This document shows, in pieces, positions 5,847-12,583 of a stretch of 43,529 bases of DNA; position 1 is the first letter of the stretch, and each line of letters starts with the position of its first letter. The notes beneath the pieces are model-generated. The model worked only from the letters and a program-made list of their open reading frames with translations, was not told where the DNA came from and searched no databases. Made by a program: the position numbers and the translations under genes. The DNA comes from Clostridiales bacterium. GTDB lineage: Bacteria > Bacillota > Clostridia > Oscillospirales > Oscillospiraceae. The stretch lies in NCBI GenBank assembly GCA_014799475.1, contig JAAVHX010000041.1, positions 1-43,529 of the forward strand. The letters run 5' to 3'.

Positions 5847-7901
5847 TCACTCCCGCTTGCGGCGCATGAGCCCGCGCCGCGCCGTCAGCGCCGCCCAGCA
5901 CGCCGCCACGGCGCACAGCACCAGCAGCTGCAACGCCGCGCACGCCGCGATCATCAGCCAGTCCGGGGTCAGCGTCTGGGACAGCACGATCTCGCACACC
6001 CTGCCGTACAGCAGGCCGCCCAGCACGCCGCCCAGGATCACGCCCGCCGCCGTCAGCGGCAGCAGCGCGGACAGCATCTCCCCCGTCACCTTCCGGGGGC
6101 TGGCCCCCAGCAGGCGCAGGCCCCGGGCCGACGCCGACATCCGCGCGAAGCTGGCCAGCAGGAACACCAGCCCGCCGATCAGGAACGCCGCCCCGCCCAG
6201 CGCCGCCAGCCGCAGGGCGCTGCTCTTCATGGCTTCTATGGAGTCCTTCATCTCGCTGTAGCCGTAGTCGTAGTAGCGGAAGCGGTCCGCCGCGCCGTTT
6301 TCCGCCATGTATGCCTCAAACTCCTCGATGGAGCCGTTTTTCAGCACCAGGGTGTTGAGCAGGGGGGTCACCTTGTCCTCCTCCGCGGCCTCCACCACCT
6401 CCGGCGCGGACGCCTTGGGGGCCAGCACCGTGTCCCCCCGGAAGCCGTGGCCGTCCGGGTCGACAGGCCAGACGGGGGCAGTGTACAGCCCCACGATGGT
6501 GTAATCCCGGGTCACGTCCAGCCGGTTCTCCTCCACCATGGGCATACAGACGGTGTAGAGGAAGGAATCCTGATTGGTGTACTGGTACGCCAGCCCGCTT
6601 TGCGTTTCGTAGGCGGGCCTGTACAGATCCAGGGTCAGGGTGTCCCCCACCTGGAGGCCGTTGTACAGGGCATAGTCCGCGCCCACCATGCACACGGCGG
6701 CCCCGGTATCGTACTCCTCCTGGGTGATGAACCGGCCCTCCAGCAGGGCGGACTCCTCCTTGCAGAATTGGGACAGGCCCTGCACATTGTCCGTGAACAG
6801 CACGGGGACGGAGTCGTGGTTCAGCTCGCAGTTGGGGATGATCTCGTCCCGCCACACCTTGCCCTCCTCGGTGTTGAGGAAGTCCCGCCAGTCCCCCTCG
6901 TACTCCGCGTAGAAGGGCCAGCTGTCCTCCGGGGGATAGATGATGATCTTAAAATCCCCCGTAGTCACCATTTTGTTGGCGAGGTAAAAATTGGGCACAA
7001 AGGGATAGGGATGGCCCACAAAGTCATCCGAAGTTAAGTAATCAGCTTCATATTTGGTGGGCATCCAGTTATAGAAAAAGTAAAGTCTCTGCTCCGGGGC
7101 GTCGGGGCGGTCAGGGTCCAACTGCAGAACATTCTCCCAATAGTCCGCCGTACGGCGAACCGGGCCGAGCTCTATGCGCTCCGGCTCGTCCCCGGCGGCC
7201 TCCACAAGCTGCATCTCCTGCCAGATCTCGAAATCTACAAAATCCCCCCGCATCAGGTAGGTCTTGCCCACCTCAAAGGACGGGAAGGGGGTATCTCCCT
7301 CCTCATCCATGGATGCAGGGGAACCGGTAATGAGGGTATCGAAGCGAAATGTTTTCCCCTGCTCGGGCAGGTCGTAGGCGTCCATGCGGCACACCGGCTC
7401 CACCCACTCGAATTTGTAGACATAGACGCCGTCAACATAGGGTTGCTCTTCAACGGCCAGACAGCGCACCGCCATCACCGATTGGGAGTAGCGGTGCAGG
7501 TCATAAACGTCGATGTAATTCATGGGGTCCGCCGCGCCGGAGCTGAACCCCTTCTGGTTGGGGGTGTGGGCGGCGGTCAGCACGTTGGCGTCCCACCGCA
7601 GCACCCCGGGGGCATTTCCCACTATCTGGTTGATCCGCTGGTTGCTGGGCAGGATAGTGCCATCGTCCGTCTGAAGGGAGCCGTCCTCCAGAACGATCCC
7701 GCCACCCGGTCCGAACAACTGAAAGTGGCCTCTGTTGGCGGGATAGGCCACGGTGGTATAGTGGGAATCCAGCTCGGCCAGCTGCTTCTGGAAGGAGGCC
7801 CAGCTGGACAGGCCGATGCAGGAGAAGGCGGAGGCCAGGGCCAGCAGCAGGGCCAGCAGGGCGGCGGCGGCAGGCTGGCGGGCGTTTTGCTTGTGGAACA
7901 T
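5847..7901 (-). CDS. Large FtsX-like ABC transporter permease (684 aa)
   Basis: The N-terminal helix (about 13-33, AALLALLLALASAFSCIG) is followed by a very large extracellular part (about 35-565). Three helices close the protein (around 572-595 LAALGGAAFLIGGLVFLLAS, 612-635, 650-673), with the loop FARMSASARGLRLLGASPRK typical of FtsX-family permeases. The ectodomain, about 530 residues, is more than twice the usual MacB size and contains an FtsX-like 'EEYDTGAAVCMVGADYALYN' stretch as in the MacB periplasmic core. The start ATG at 7901 has AGGAGG 6 nt upstream. It is first of the three transporter genes and follows a secreted cysteine-rich protein and a strong intercistronic hairpin. Function unknown; it is likely the partner of the 394-residue permease. 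Confidence 0.85.
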   Translation of the reverse strand: MFHKQNARQPAAAALLALLLALASAFSCIGLSSWASFQKQLAELDSHYTTVAYPANRGHFQLFGPGGGIVLEDGSLQTDDGTILPSNQRINQIVGNAPGVLRWDANVLTAAHTPNQKGFSSGAADPMNYIDVYDLHRYSQSVMAVRCLAVEEQPYVDGVYVYKFEWVEPVCRMDAYDLPEQGKTFRFDTLITGSPASMDEEGDTPFPSFEVGKTYLMRGDFVDFEIWQEMQLVEAAGDEPERIELGPVRRTADYWENVLQLDPDRPDAPEQRLYFFYNWMPTKYEADYLTSDDFVGHPYPFVPNFYLANKMVTTGDFKIIIYPPEDSWPFYAEYEGDWRDFLNTEEGKVWRDEIIPNCELNHDSVPVLFTDNVQGLSQFCKEESALLEGRFITQEEYDTGAAVCMVGADYALYNGLQVGDTLTLDLYRPAYETQSGLAYQYTNQDSFLYTVCMPMVEENRLDVTRDYTIVGLYTAPVWPVDPDGHGFRGDTVLAPKASAPEVVEAAEEDKVTPLLNTLVLKNGSIEEFEAYMAENGAADRFRYYDYGYSEMKDSIEAMKSSALRLAALGGAAFLIGGLVFLLASFARMSASARGLRLLGASPRKVTGEMLSALLPLTAAGVILGGVLGGLLYGRVCEIVLSQTLTPDWLMIAACAALQLLVLCAVAACWAALTARRGLMRRKRE

Positions 7902-7925
7902 GGAAGCACCTCCTGGGAAAGGGTG

Positions 7926-7955
7926 GGCCCGGCGGCGGAATATCGCCGCCGGGCC
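7926..7955 (-). promoter_or_regulatory. Intercistronic 12-bp GC hairpin upstream of the large permease
   Basis: GGCCCGGCGGCG / CGCCGCCGGGCC with a 6-nt loop, between the secreted-protein gene and the permease gene, about 15 nt before the permease ribosome site. There is no clear U-tract, so partial termination or mRNA processing, giving different amounts of the upstream and downstream products, is more likely than full termination. Confidence 0.55.
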
Positions 7956-7999
7956 TGTGGAGTTAGGATCGTTTACCGCGTATGGATGGGGTTGTCAGC

Positions 8000-8452
8000 T
8001 CAGACGGGGAGCACCTTGCAATAGCCGGGAGTATGGGGCCCTCCGGGGCAAGTGATGGTCTTGGTAAAGTGTCCACCGCACCTGCTGCAAGTGCAGTGCC
8101 ACGTCTGCACAGTTCCGCTGCAGGACGCGGCATACACGGAGCCGCTGTGGGAGGCCGGATCCATATATTCAAACTCGTCTTTAGTGGCAATGTTGCAAAT
8201 GTTGCAACGAAGCTTGTGGCAAACCTCCAGAGCACAGGTGCTGTTGCTACGCCAAACATAACCGTTATAAACGGTGCGAACATATCCCCAAGAATGGGCA
8301 CAGGTACTCTGCACCTCCGCACTCGGCTTGTTGGAGCCGGCGGGGGACATGGTTTCGCCACTCTTATCAACAGGGGCAGGGGTAGCAAAGGCCGTGAGGG
8401 ACAGGGTCATGATCGTCAGGGCACAAAGAATAAGAGATATAAGCTTTTTCAT
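8000..8452 (-). CDS. Secreted cysteine-rich protein, unknown function
   Basis: A 150-residue protein with a clear signal peptide: MKKLISLILCALTIMTLSLT, with cleavage likely after TAFA (about residue 23). The mature part starts with a low-complexity linker rich in Pro, Ser and Lys. It then carries eleven cysteines in groups (CAHSWGY; CALEVCHKLRCNIC; CTCSRCGGHF; TCPGGPH), together with several His, which suggests metal-binding or disulfide-bonded knuckles. The start ATG at 8452 is preferred because AAAGGCGG lies 8 nt upstream; a TTG 7 codons earlier is less likely. It sits between a peptide-responsive-type regulator and an ABC transporter on the same strand. I do not recognise the family. A signal, toxin or sensor role is only inference. 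Confidence 0.75.
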   Translation of the reverse strand: MKKLISLILCALTIMTLSLTAFATPAPVDKSGETMSPAGSNKPSAEVQSTCAHSWGYVRTVYNGYVWRSNSTCALEVCHKLRCNICNIATKDEFEYMDPASHSGSVYAASCSGTVQTWHCTCSRCGGHFTKTITCPGGPHTPGYCKVLPV

Positions 8453-8614
8453 AGCTAATACCGCCTTTCTCAAATTTTATTTACAAGAGCTCTCGTCAAG
8501 CAATAACATACCACATAACCTGACATTTGTCTGTAGCGTATGGCGGCACACTCGCAAAAAATTTCCTGGGTTTGATTTGGCTAAAATTTGGGTATTTTGA
8601 CGAGTCCTGGCTTT

Positions 8615-9559
8615 CTAATCCGGAAATTCAATACCCAATATTTTTTTGTTTCCCTCGTCCAAATATTGGAGCCGCGCCATGTCCCTGGTAGCGGCCAGCA
8701 TATAGTGAACCTGGCGGTACAAGCTGATACATTTTTCCCGTTCGCCCATGCAATAGCGGCAATATGCCTGAACCCACAGGAGGCTGGCCACCACATGATA
8801 CCGCCTTGATTCTATGCTCGCCAGCAGCCCCTCTTCGGTGATCTCCAATGCTTCCTGATAGCGCCCGATTCTGGACAGCGCATTGCCGCAGCCCGCGGCA
8901 TAGGTGGGCTTCAAATAGGCGTACTGAGACAGGTGCCGGCTATTGGCCTCCAGGTACTCCAGGGCCATGCGGTAGACCCGCACCGCCTCCTCATAGCGCC
9001 CCGCCTCGGTGTAGGTCGAGGCGATCTGCTTGATGAGGCGCAGCTCCTCCGCGCTGTACGGCCCCAGGCCGACACGCTCCAGGTCGAACCGGGGGGCGGT
9101 GAGCCGGAGGGCCTCCAACAGCATCCCGAGCCGTTCCTCAAAGGGGTAGGGGCCCTCCTCCGTCCCCTGCACCGCCCGGAGGGACAGCGAGCACTGCCGG
9201 ACAACGGGGTCGTCCGGCCCCAGGGCCTCCAGTGCCGCCAGCTTTTCTCGGAATAGGGCCCACAGGGCGGGCCGCTCCGCCTCCGCCGCTTGCTCCAGCC
9301 GCACGGCGGTAGACCGGGCCTCCCGTTCCGCCTCCTCCAGGGCCAGCTCGTCCTCGGAGAGCAGGGCGTAGAACCGGTCGTCGGGCAGGCCCAGCCGCTG
9401 GAGCAGGGCAACCACCCGCTTCCGGGACAGCACCTGATGCCCGTTTTCGAACCGGGAGAGGGCGGTGCGGTCGCACAGCCCCCGGCACAGATCATCCTGG
9501 TTGATATTCAGTTCCTCCCGCCTGCGGCGGACCATCTGACCCAAACGCAGTTCCTGCAT
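8615..9559 (-). CDS. XRE family regulator with C-terminal TPR-like repeats (RRNPP-type architecture)
   Basis: A 314-residue cytoplasmic regulator. Residues about 5-62 are a Cro/C1-type helix-turn-helix (LGQMVRRRREELNINQDDLC, then DRTALSRFENGHQVLSRKR). The rest is all-helical, with TPR-like units such as YTEAGRYEEAVRVYRMALEY (about 180-200) and IGRYQEALEITEEGL. This layout is that of Rgg/PlcR/PrgX regulators, which bind imported or exported short peptides. A peptide pheromone gene is not obvious. Downstream on the same strand come a secreted cysteine-rich protein and three ABC transporter genes, the likely targets. The ATG at 9559 is used. Its only ribosome-site candidate (GGGGG) is in the 3' arm of a stable hairpin at 9566-9599, so translation may be restricted. 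Confidence 0.82.
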   Translation of the reverse strand: MQELRLGQMVRRRREELNINQDDLCRGLCDRTALSRFENGHQVLSRKRVVALLQRLGLPDDRFYALLSEDELALEEAEREARSTAVRLEQAAEAERPALWALFREKLAALEALGPDDPVVRQCSLSLRAVQGTEEGPYPFEERLGMLLEALRLTAPRFDLERVGLGPYSAEELRLIKQIASTYTEAGRYEEAVRVYRMALEYLEANSRHLSQYAYLKPTYAAGCGNALSRIGRYQEALEITEEGLLASIESRRYHVVASLLWVQAYCRYCMGEREKCISLYRQVHYMLAATRDMARLQYLDEGNKKILGIEFPD

Positions 9560-9565
9560 TGCTTC

Positions 9566-9664
9566 AACCCCCTGGCGGCCAACGGCCGCCGGGGGGTTGT
9601 TCGGCGAAGCCGAATGACGTCCCTTGAACGACCGGTTGGCAGTCCGCTGGACTGCCTAGTACCC
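9566..9664 (-). repeat. Hairpin repeat, copy A (3' of tRNA-Leu)
   Basis: Three stem-loops in a row: AACCCCC..GGCGGCC/GGCCGCC..GGGGGTT (9566-9599), TTCGGC/GCCGAA (9600-9613) and GGCAGTCC/GGACTGCC (9638-9656). On the minus strand ACCGGTCGTTC (9637-9627) and GACGTCATTCGG follow the GGCAGTCC hairpin. The same words occur near 27398-27484 and 33514-33575, each time in the 3' flank of tRNA genes and in the same relative orientation. Confidence 0.65.
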
Positions 9665-9702
9665 AAAAATAAAAGGACTGCCCATGGCAGTCCTTTTATT
9701 TT
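9665..9702 (-). terminator. Terminator of tRNA-Leu
   Basis: An 18-bp perfect stem (AAAAATAAAAGGACTGCC and its complement) with a 2-nt AT centre, starting right after the CCA end of the tRNA and closing with a T-rich arm. Confidence 0.9.
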
Positions 9703-9790
9703 TGGTGCGCGAGGCGGGAGTCGAACCCGCACGCCCTTGCGAGCACTGGCACCTGAAGCCAGCGAGTCTACCAATTCCACCACTCGCGCA
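9703..9790 (-). tRNA. tRNA-Leu (anticodon CAG)
   Basis: Minus strand, 88 nt including an encoded CCA. The acceptor TGCGCGA pairs with TCGCGCA. The anticodon arm is CTGGC-TTCAGGT-GCCAG with CAG at 34-36. A long variable arm (TGCTCGCAAGGGCGTG) marks it as class II, and the T-arm has GGTTCGACTCC. Reads CUG codons. It has its own promoter (9827-9855) and terminator. Confidence 0.95.
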
Positions 9791-9826
9791 TCTAATGGGC
9801 TTGTGCTGTCGTTCAGCACGAGAATG

Positions 9827-9855
9827 ATATTACCACAACGAGCGCCGATTGTCAA
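9827..9855 (-). promoter_or_regulatory. Promoter of tRNA-Leu
   Basis: TTGACA (9855-9850), a 17-bp spacer and TAATAT (9832-9827) on the minus strand, with the start predicted about 30 nt before the mature tRNA. Confidence 0.85.
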
Positions 9856-9930
9856 CAGTTTTTTCGCTATGTTTTTTTGGCCCTTGTTTGTGGCTGAAAT
9901 CCGCCTGTCCCCTGTAAGGGCGGTCATCCG

Positions 9931-10010
9931 CGCCCCGGGAAAGCACCCAGCCCCGCCGCCGGCGGGGCTGGGCTGTTCTTACCTGTTCCGCAAAGCGATC
10001 TCGCGGCGTG
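9931..10010 (-). repeat. Second, diverged copy of the purA tail plus terminator (80 bp)
   Basis: This stretch parallels 10011-10091. On the minus strand CGCGAGATCGCTTTGCGG encodes a near copy of the PurA C-terminus (REIALRNR then TAA, against HEIAMRSK then TAA). A GC hairpin follows (CCCAGCCCCGCC / GGCGGGGCTGGG, 9946-9972) and the shared word TTTCCCGGG. It looks like a tandem duplication of the last nine codons and the terminator. Confidence 0.7.
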
Positions 10011-10022
10011 TGCCCGGGAAAG

Positions 10023-10052
10023 CACACAGCCCCGCGGCCGCGGGGCTGTGTG
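10023..10052 (-). terminator. Terminator of purA
   Basis: A 15-bp perfect palindrome with half CACACAGCCCCGCGG, 8 nt after the purA stop codon, with CTTTCCC following on the minus strand. The U-tract is weak but the stem is very stable. Confidence 0.7.
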
Positions 10053-10060
10053 GGTTTTTC

Positions 10061-11347
10061 TTATTTGCTGCGCATAGCGATCTCGTGGCGCTTGGGCCCG
10101 GTGGACACGATGGTGATGGGCACGCCGACGCGCCGCTCCAAAAACTCCACATAGTTTTTGGCGTTGGCGGGCAGCGCGTCGTAGTCGGTGATGCCCCGCA
10201 CGTCGCTCTTCCAGCCGGGGAGGGTCTCAAACACCGGCTTGGCCCGCGTCAGCTTCGGGGTGGTGGGGAATACGTCCGTCACCTCGCCGTCGATCTCATA
10301 GCCCACGCAGACACGGATCTCGTCCAGGTAGCCCAGCACGTCCAGGCAGGTCAGCGCTACTTGCGTAGCGCCTTGCACCATGCAGCCGTATTTGGTGGCC
10401 ACCGCGTCGAACCAGCCCACCCGGCGGGGACGGCCCGTGGTCGCGCCGAACTCGCCCCGGTCGCCGCCCCGGCGGCGCAGTTCGTCGCCCTCGGGGCCCA
10501 GCAGCTCGCTGACGAAGGGCTCGGTGTCGGAGCCCACGCTGGAGGAGTACGCCTTGGTGACGCAAATCACGTCCTCGATGGCGGTGGGGGGCACCGGGGC
10601 CCCCACGCAGCCGTAGCCCGCCAGGGTGTGGGACGAGGTGGTCATGGGGAAGATGCCCAGGTCCGGATCCTTCATGGAACCCAGCTGACCCTCCAGCAGA
10701 ACGGTCTTGCCGTCCTTCAGCGCCTGGTGGAGGAAGCCCACCGCGTCGCCCACGTAGGGGCGGATCAGCTCCCGGCACTCCAGAAGCTGGTCGTACAGCG
10801 CCTTGACGTCCAGGGCGGGCTTGTGGTACAGGTGCTCAAAGAGGATATTCTTCACCTCGACGGCCCGGCTCAGCCGCTCCCACAGGCGGTCCTCGTCGAA
10901 CAGGTCGCACACCTGGATGCCGGTCTTGGCGTATTTGTCGGAGTAGAAAGGCGCGATGCCGCTCTTGGTGGAGCCAAAGGCCCTGCCGCCCAGGCGCTCC
11001 TCCTCGTACCCGTCCTGGAGGACGTGGTAGGGCATGAGCAGCTGGGCCCGCTCAGACACGATGAGATTGGGGGCGGGCACGCCCTGGTCGATGACGCCCT
11101 TCAGCTCCGCCGCCAGCTTGGCCGCGTCCAGCGCCACGCCGTTTCCGATGATGTTGGTGATGTGGGGGTAGAAGATGCCGGAGGGCAGGATGTGCAGGGC
11201 GAAGCGCCCATAGTCGTTGATGATGGTGTGGCCCGCGTTGGCTCCGCCCTGGAAGCGCACCACCACGTCCGATGTCTCGGCCAGCAGATCGGTGATCTTG
11301 CCCTTGCCCTCGTCGCCCCAGTTTGCCCCTACGATCGCTTTTACCAT
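10061..11347 (-). CDS. purA: Adenylosuccinate synthetase
   Basis: A 428-residue cytoplasmic enzyme that joins IMP and aspartate using GTP, the first committed step from IMP to AMP. The P-loop-like motif GDEGKGK is at 11-17 (with the catalytic Asp at 12), and the catalytic His is in GGANAGHTI (His40). IMP-binding phrases include TTGRPRRVGWFD and the C-terminal base-binding STGPKRHEIA. Length matches the family. The ATG at 11347 is chosen because AGAGG lies 6-7 nt upstream and the family begins MVKAIVG-type sequence; an upstream in-frame ATG at 11380 lacks a ribosome site. Single-gene transcript with its own promoter (11436-11464), divergent from the TrpR-like gene. Its tail and terminator are duplicated downstream. 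Confidence 0.97.
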   Translation of the reverse strand: MVKAIVGANWGDEGKGKITDLLAETSDVVVRFQGGANAGHTIINDYGRFALHILPSGIFYPHITNIIGNGVALDAAKLAAELKGVIDQGVPAPNLIVSERAQLLMPYHVLQDGYEEERLGGRAFGSTKSGIAPFYSDKYAKTGIQVCDLFDEDRLWERLSRAVEVKNILFEHLYHKPALDVKALYDQLLECRELIRPYVGDAVGFLHQALKDGKTVLLEGQLGSMKDPDLGIFPMTTSSHTLAGYGCVGAPVPPTAIEDVICVTKAYSSSVGSDTEPFVSELLGPEGDELRRRGGDRGEFGATTGRPRRVGWFDAVATKYGCMVQGATQVALTCLDVLGYLDEIRVCVGYEIDGEVTDVFPTTPKLTRAKPVFETLPGWKSDVRGITDYDALPANAKNYVEFLERRVGVPITIVSTGPKRHEIAMRSK

Positions 11348-11435
11348 AAAAATACCTCTGCGCCCGGGATTCGCAGCCAATTTCCCTGGTCTGCCTTATC
11401 CGGCGCGCGCCGCGGGCCAATGGCCCAACAGTTCT

Positions 11436-11464
11436 ATTATAATCAACATGCCCCTTGGGCGCAA
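11436..11464 (-). promoter_or_regulatory. Promoter of purA
   Basis: TTGCGC (11464-11459), a 17-bp spacer and TATAAT (11441-11436) on the minus strand, about 90 nt before the start codon. Confidence 0.75.
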
Positions 11465-11493
11465 GTCCTTTGGCCGCTTTTTCTGATTTTCTC

Positions 11494-11540
11494 TTTACTT
11501 TCGTAAAGTGACGTGTTAGAATGCCCTTATATGTCACTTT
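11494..11540 (+). promoter_or_regulatory. Promoter of the TrpR-like gene with a flanking inverted repeat
   Basis: TTTACT (11494-11499), a 17-bp spacer and TAGAAT (11517-11522). AAAGTGAC (11505-11512) and GTCACTTT (11533-11540) are an 8-bp perfect inverted repeat bracketing the -10 box, an ideal position for repression. Confidence 0.65.
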
Positions 11541-11556
11541 TGTAGGAGGATGCGCG

Positions 11557-11841
11557 ATGCAGAAAGAGATGCCGGATCAAACCGCCCTGCTGTTTGAGGC
11601 CATTCTGTCGCTGCGCGGCCAGGAGGAGTGCCGTGCCTTTTTCCAGGATCTGTGCACCGTGGCCGAGCTGCGGGCCATGGCCCAGCGGCTGGAGGTGGCC
11701 CAGCTCTTGGACGAGGGCCTCATCTATAACGATATTCTCAAGCGCACCGGGGCCTCCAGCGCCACCATCAGCCGGGTGAACCGGGCGCTGCAATACGGAG
11801 CGGACGGCTACAAGACCGTGCTGCCGAGGCTGCCAAAATGA
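11557..11841 (+). CDS. yerC: YerC/YecD family TrpR-related DNA-binding protein
   Basis: A 94-residue protein of the TrpR superfamily. FFQDLCTVAELRAMAQRLEV is followed by helix-turn-helix residues DEGLIYNDILKRTGASSATISRVNRAL, the standard YerC pattern. These small dimeric proteins bind DNA. The target is not known in most Bacillota. The ATG at 11557 follows GGAGG. The gene overlaps the methyltransferase start by 4 nt (ATGA), so the two are co-translated. The inverted repeat around its promoter could be its own operator. Confidence 0.88.
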   Translation: MQKEMPDQTALLFEAILSLRGQEECRAFFQDLCTVAELRAMAQRLEVAQLLDEGLIYNDILKRTGASSATISRVNRALQYGADGYKTVLPRLPK

Positions 11842-12581
11842 TGGACGCCTATACCGCCTTAGCCCGGTGCTATGACCGGCTCACCAGCGATGTGGACTAC
11901 CAAAAGTGGGCGGACTACATAGAGCGGCACTTCCGCGGGCTGAAACGGCCTGTCCGCTCTGTGGTAGAGCTGGGCTGCGGCACGGGGAGCCTCACCAAAT
12001 TGCTGGCGGGACGGGGCTATGCCATGACCGCCGTCGATCTCTCGCCGGATATGCTGTCCATAGCCGAGCAGAAGTGCCGGGGGCTGGACGTGCTGTTCTT
12101 GTGCCAGGATATGTCCCGGCTCACTCTGGCAGAGCCGCAGGACGCCGTCATCTCCTGCCTGGACAGCGTGAACTACGTCACCCGCCCCGCCGCCCTGCGG
12201 CGGACGTTTCAGCGGGTCTATAAAAGCCTTGCTCCCGGCGGGCTGTTCCTGTTCGATGTGAAAACCCCCGCCGCCCTGGAGGGGGCGGACGGTCAGACCT
12301 ATCTGGACGAGGACGACGATCTGTTCTGCGTCTGGCGGGGGGAGTACAGCCCCCGCCGCCGGGTATGCGGCTACGGGCTGGACCTGTTCGTCCGGGAGGA
12401 GGACGGCAGCTGGAGCCGGGGCGGCGAGTACCACGAGGAGTACGCCTACACCATGGACGAGCTGGAAGGCTTTCTGCGGGAGGCAGGCTTCCAAGACATC
12501 AAGTTATACGGCGACAAGACCATGCGCACGCCCAAGGAAGGGGCCTATAGGGTCTTTTTCGCCGCGAGAAAGGAATTGTAG
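11838..12581 (+). CDS. Class I SAM-dependent methyltransferase
   Basis: A 247-residue cytoplasmic enzyme. Motif I is VVELGCGTGSLTKLLAGRG (about 42-60), motif II includes AVDLSPDMLSIAEQK, and the acidic and post-motif segments include QDMSRL and FDVKTP. This is the Methyltransf_25/11 fold, with 'YxxLAxxYDxLxxDVDYxxWAxYI' at the start, as in the widespread clostridial YqeM-like proteins. The substrate is unknown. It overlaps the yerC stop and is 2 nt before hslO, so the three form one operon. Confidence 0.88.
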   Translation: MMDAYTALARCYDRLTSDVDYQKWADYIERHFRGLKRPVRSVVELGCGTGSLTKLLAGRGYAMTAVDLSPDMLSIAEQKCRGLDVLFLCQDMSRLTLAEPQDAVISCLDSVNYVTRPAALRRTFQRVYKSLAPGGLFLFDVKTPAALEGADGQTYLDEDDDLFCVWRGEYSPRRRVCGYGLDLFVREEDGSWSRGGEYHEEYAYTMDELEGFLREAGFQDIKLYGDKTMRTPKEGAYRVFFAARKEL

Positions 12582-12583
12582 CA

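Noticed and set aside
5043-7037. 664-codon plus-strand ORF opposite the two permeases
   Set aside because: Arg/His/Gln-rich antisense shadow of the permease genes, with no ribosome site or homology.
8486-8493. AGAGCTCT palindrome upstream of the secreted-protein gene as the regulator's operator
   Set aside because: Only 8 bp and no well-placed promoter boxes nearby. Kept as a weak hint, not a feature.
9290-11506. 738-codon plus-strand ORF over the XRE gene, tRNA-Leu and purA
   Set aside because: It runs antisense to purA, the regulator and a tRNA and has no family signal. A by-product of high GC in the true genes.
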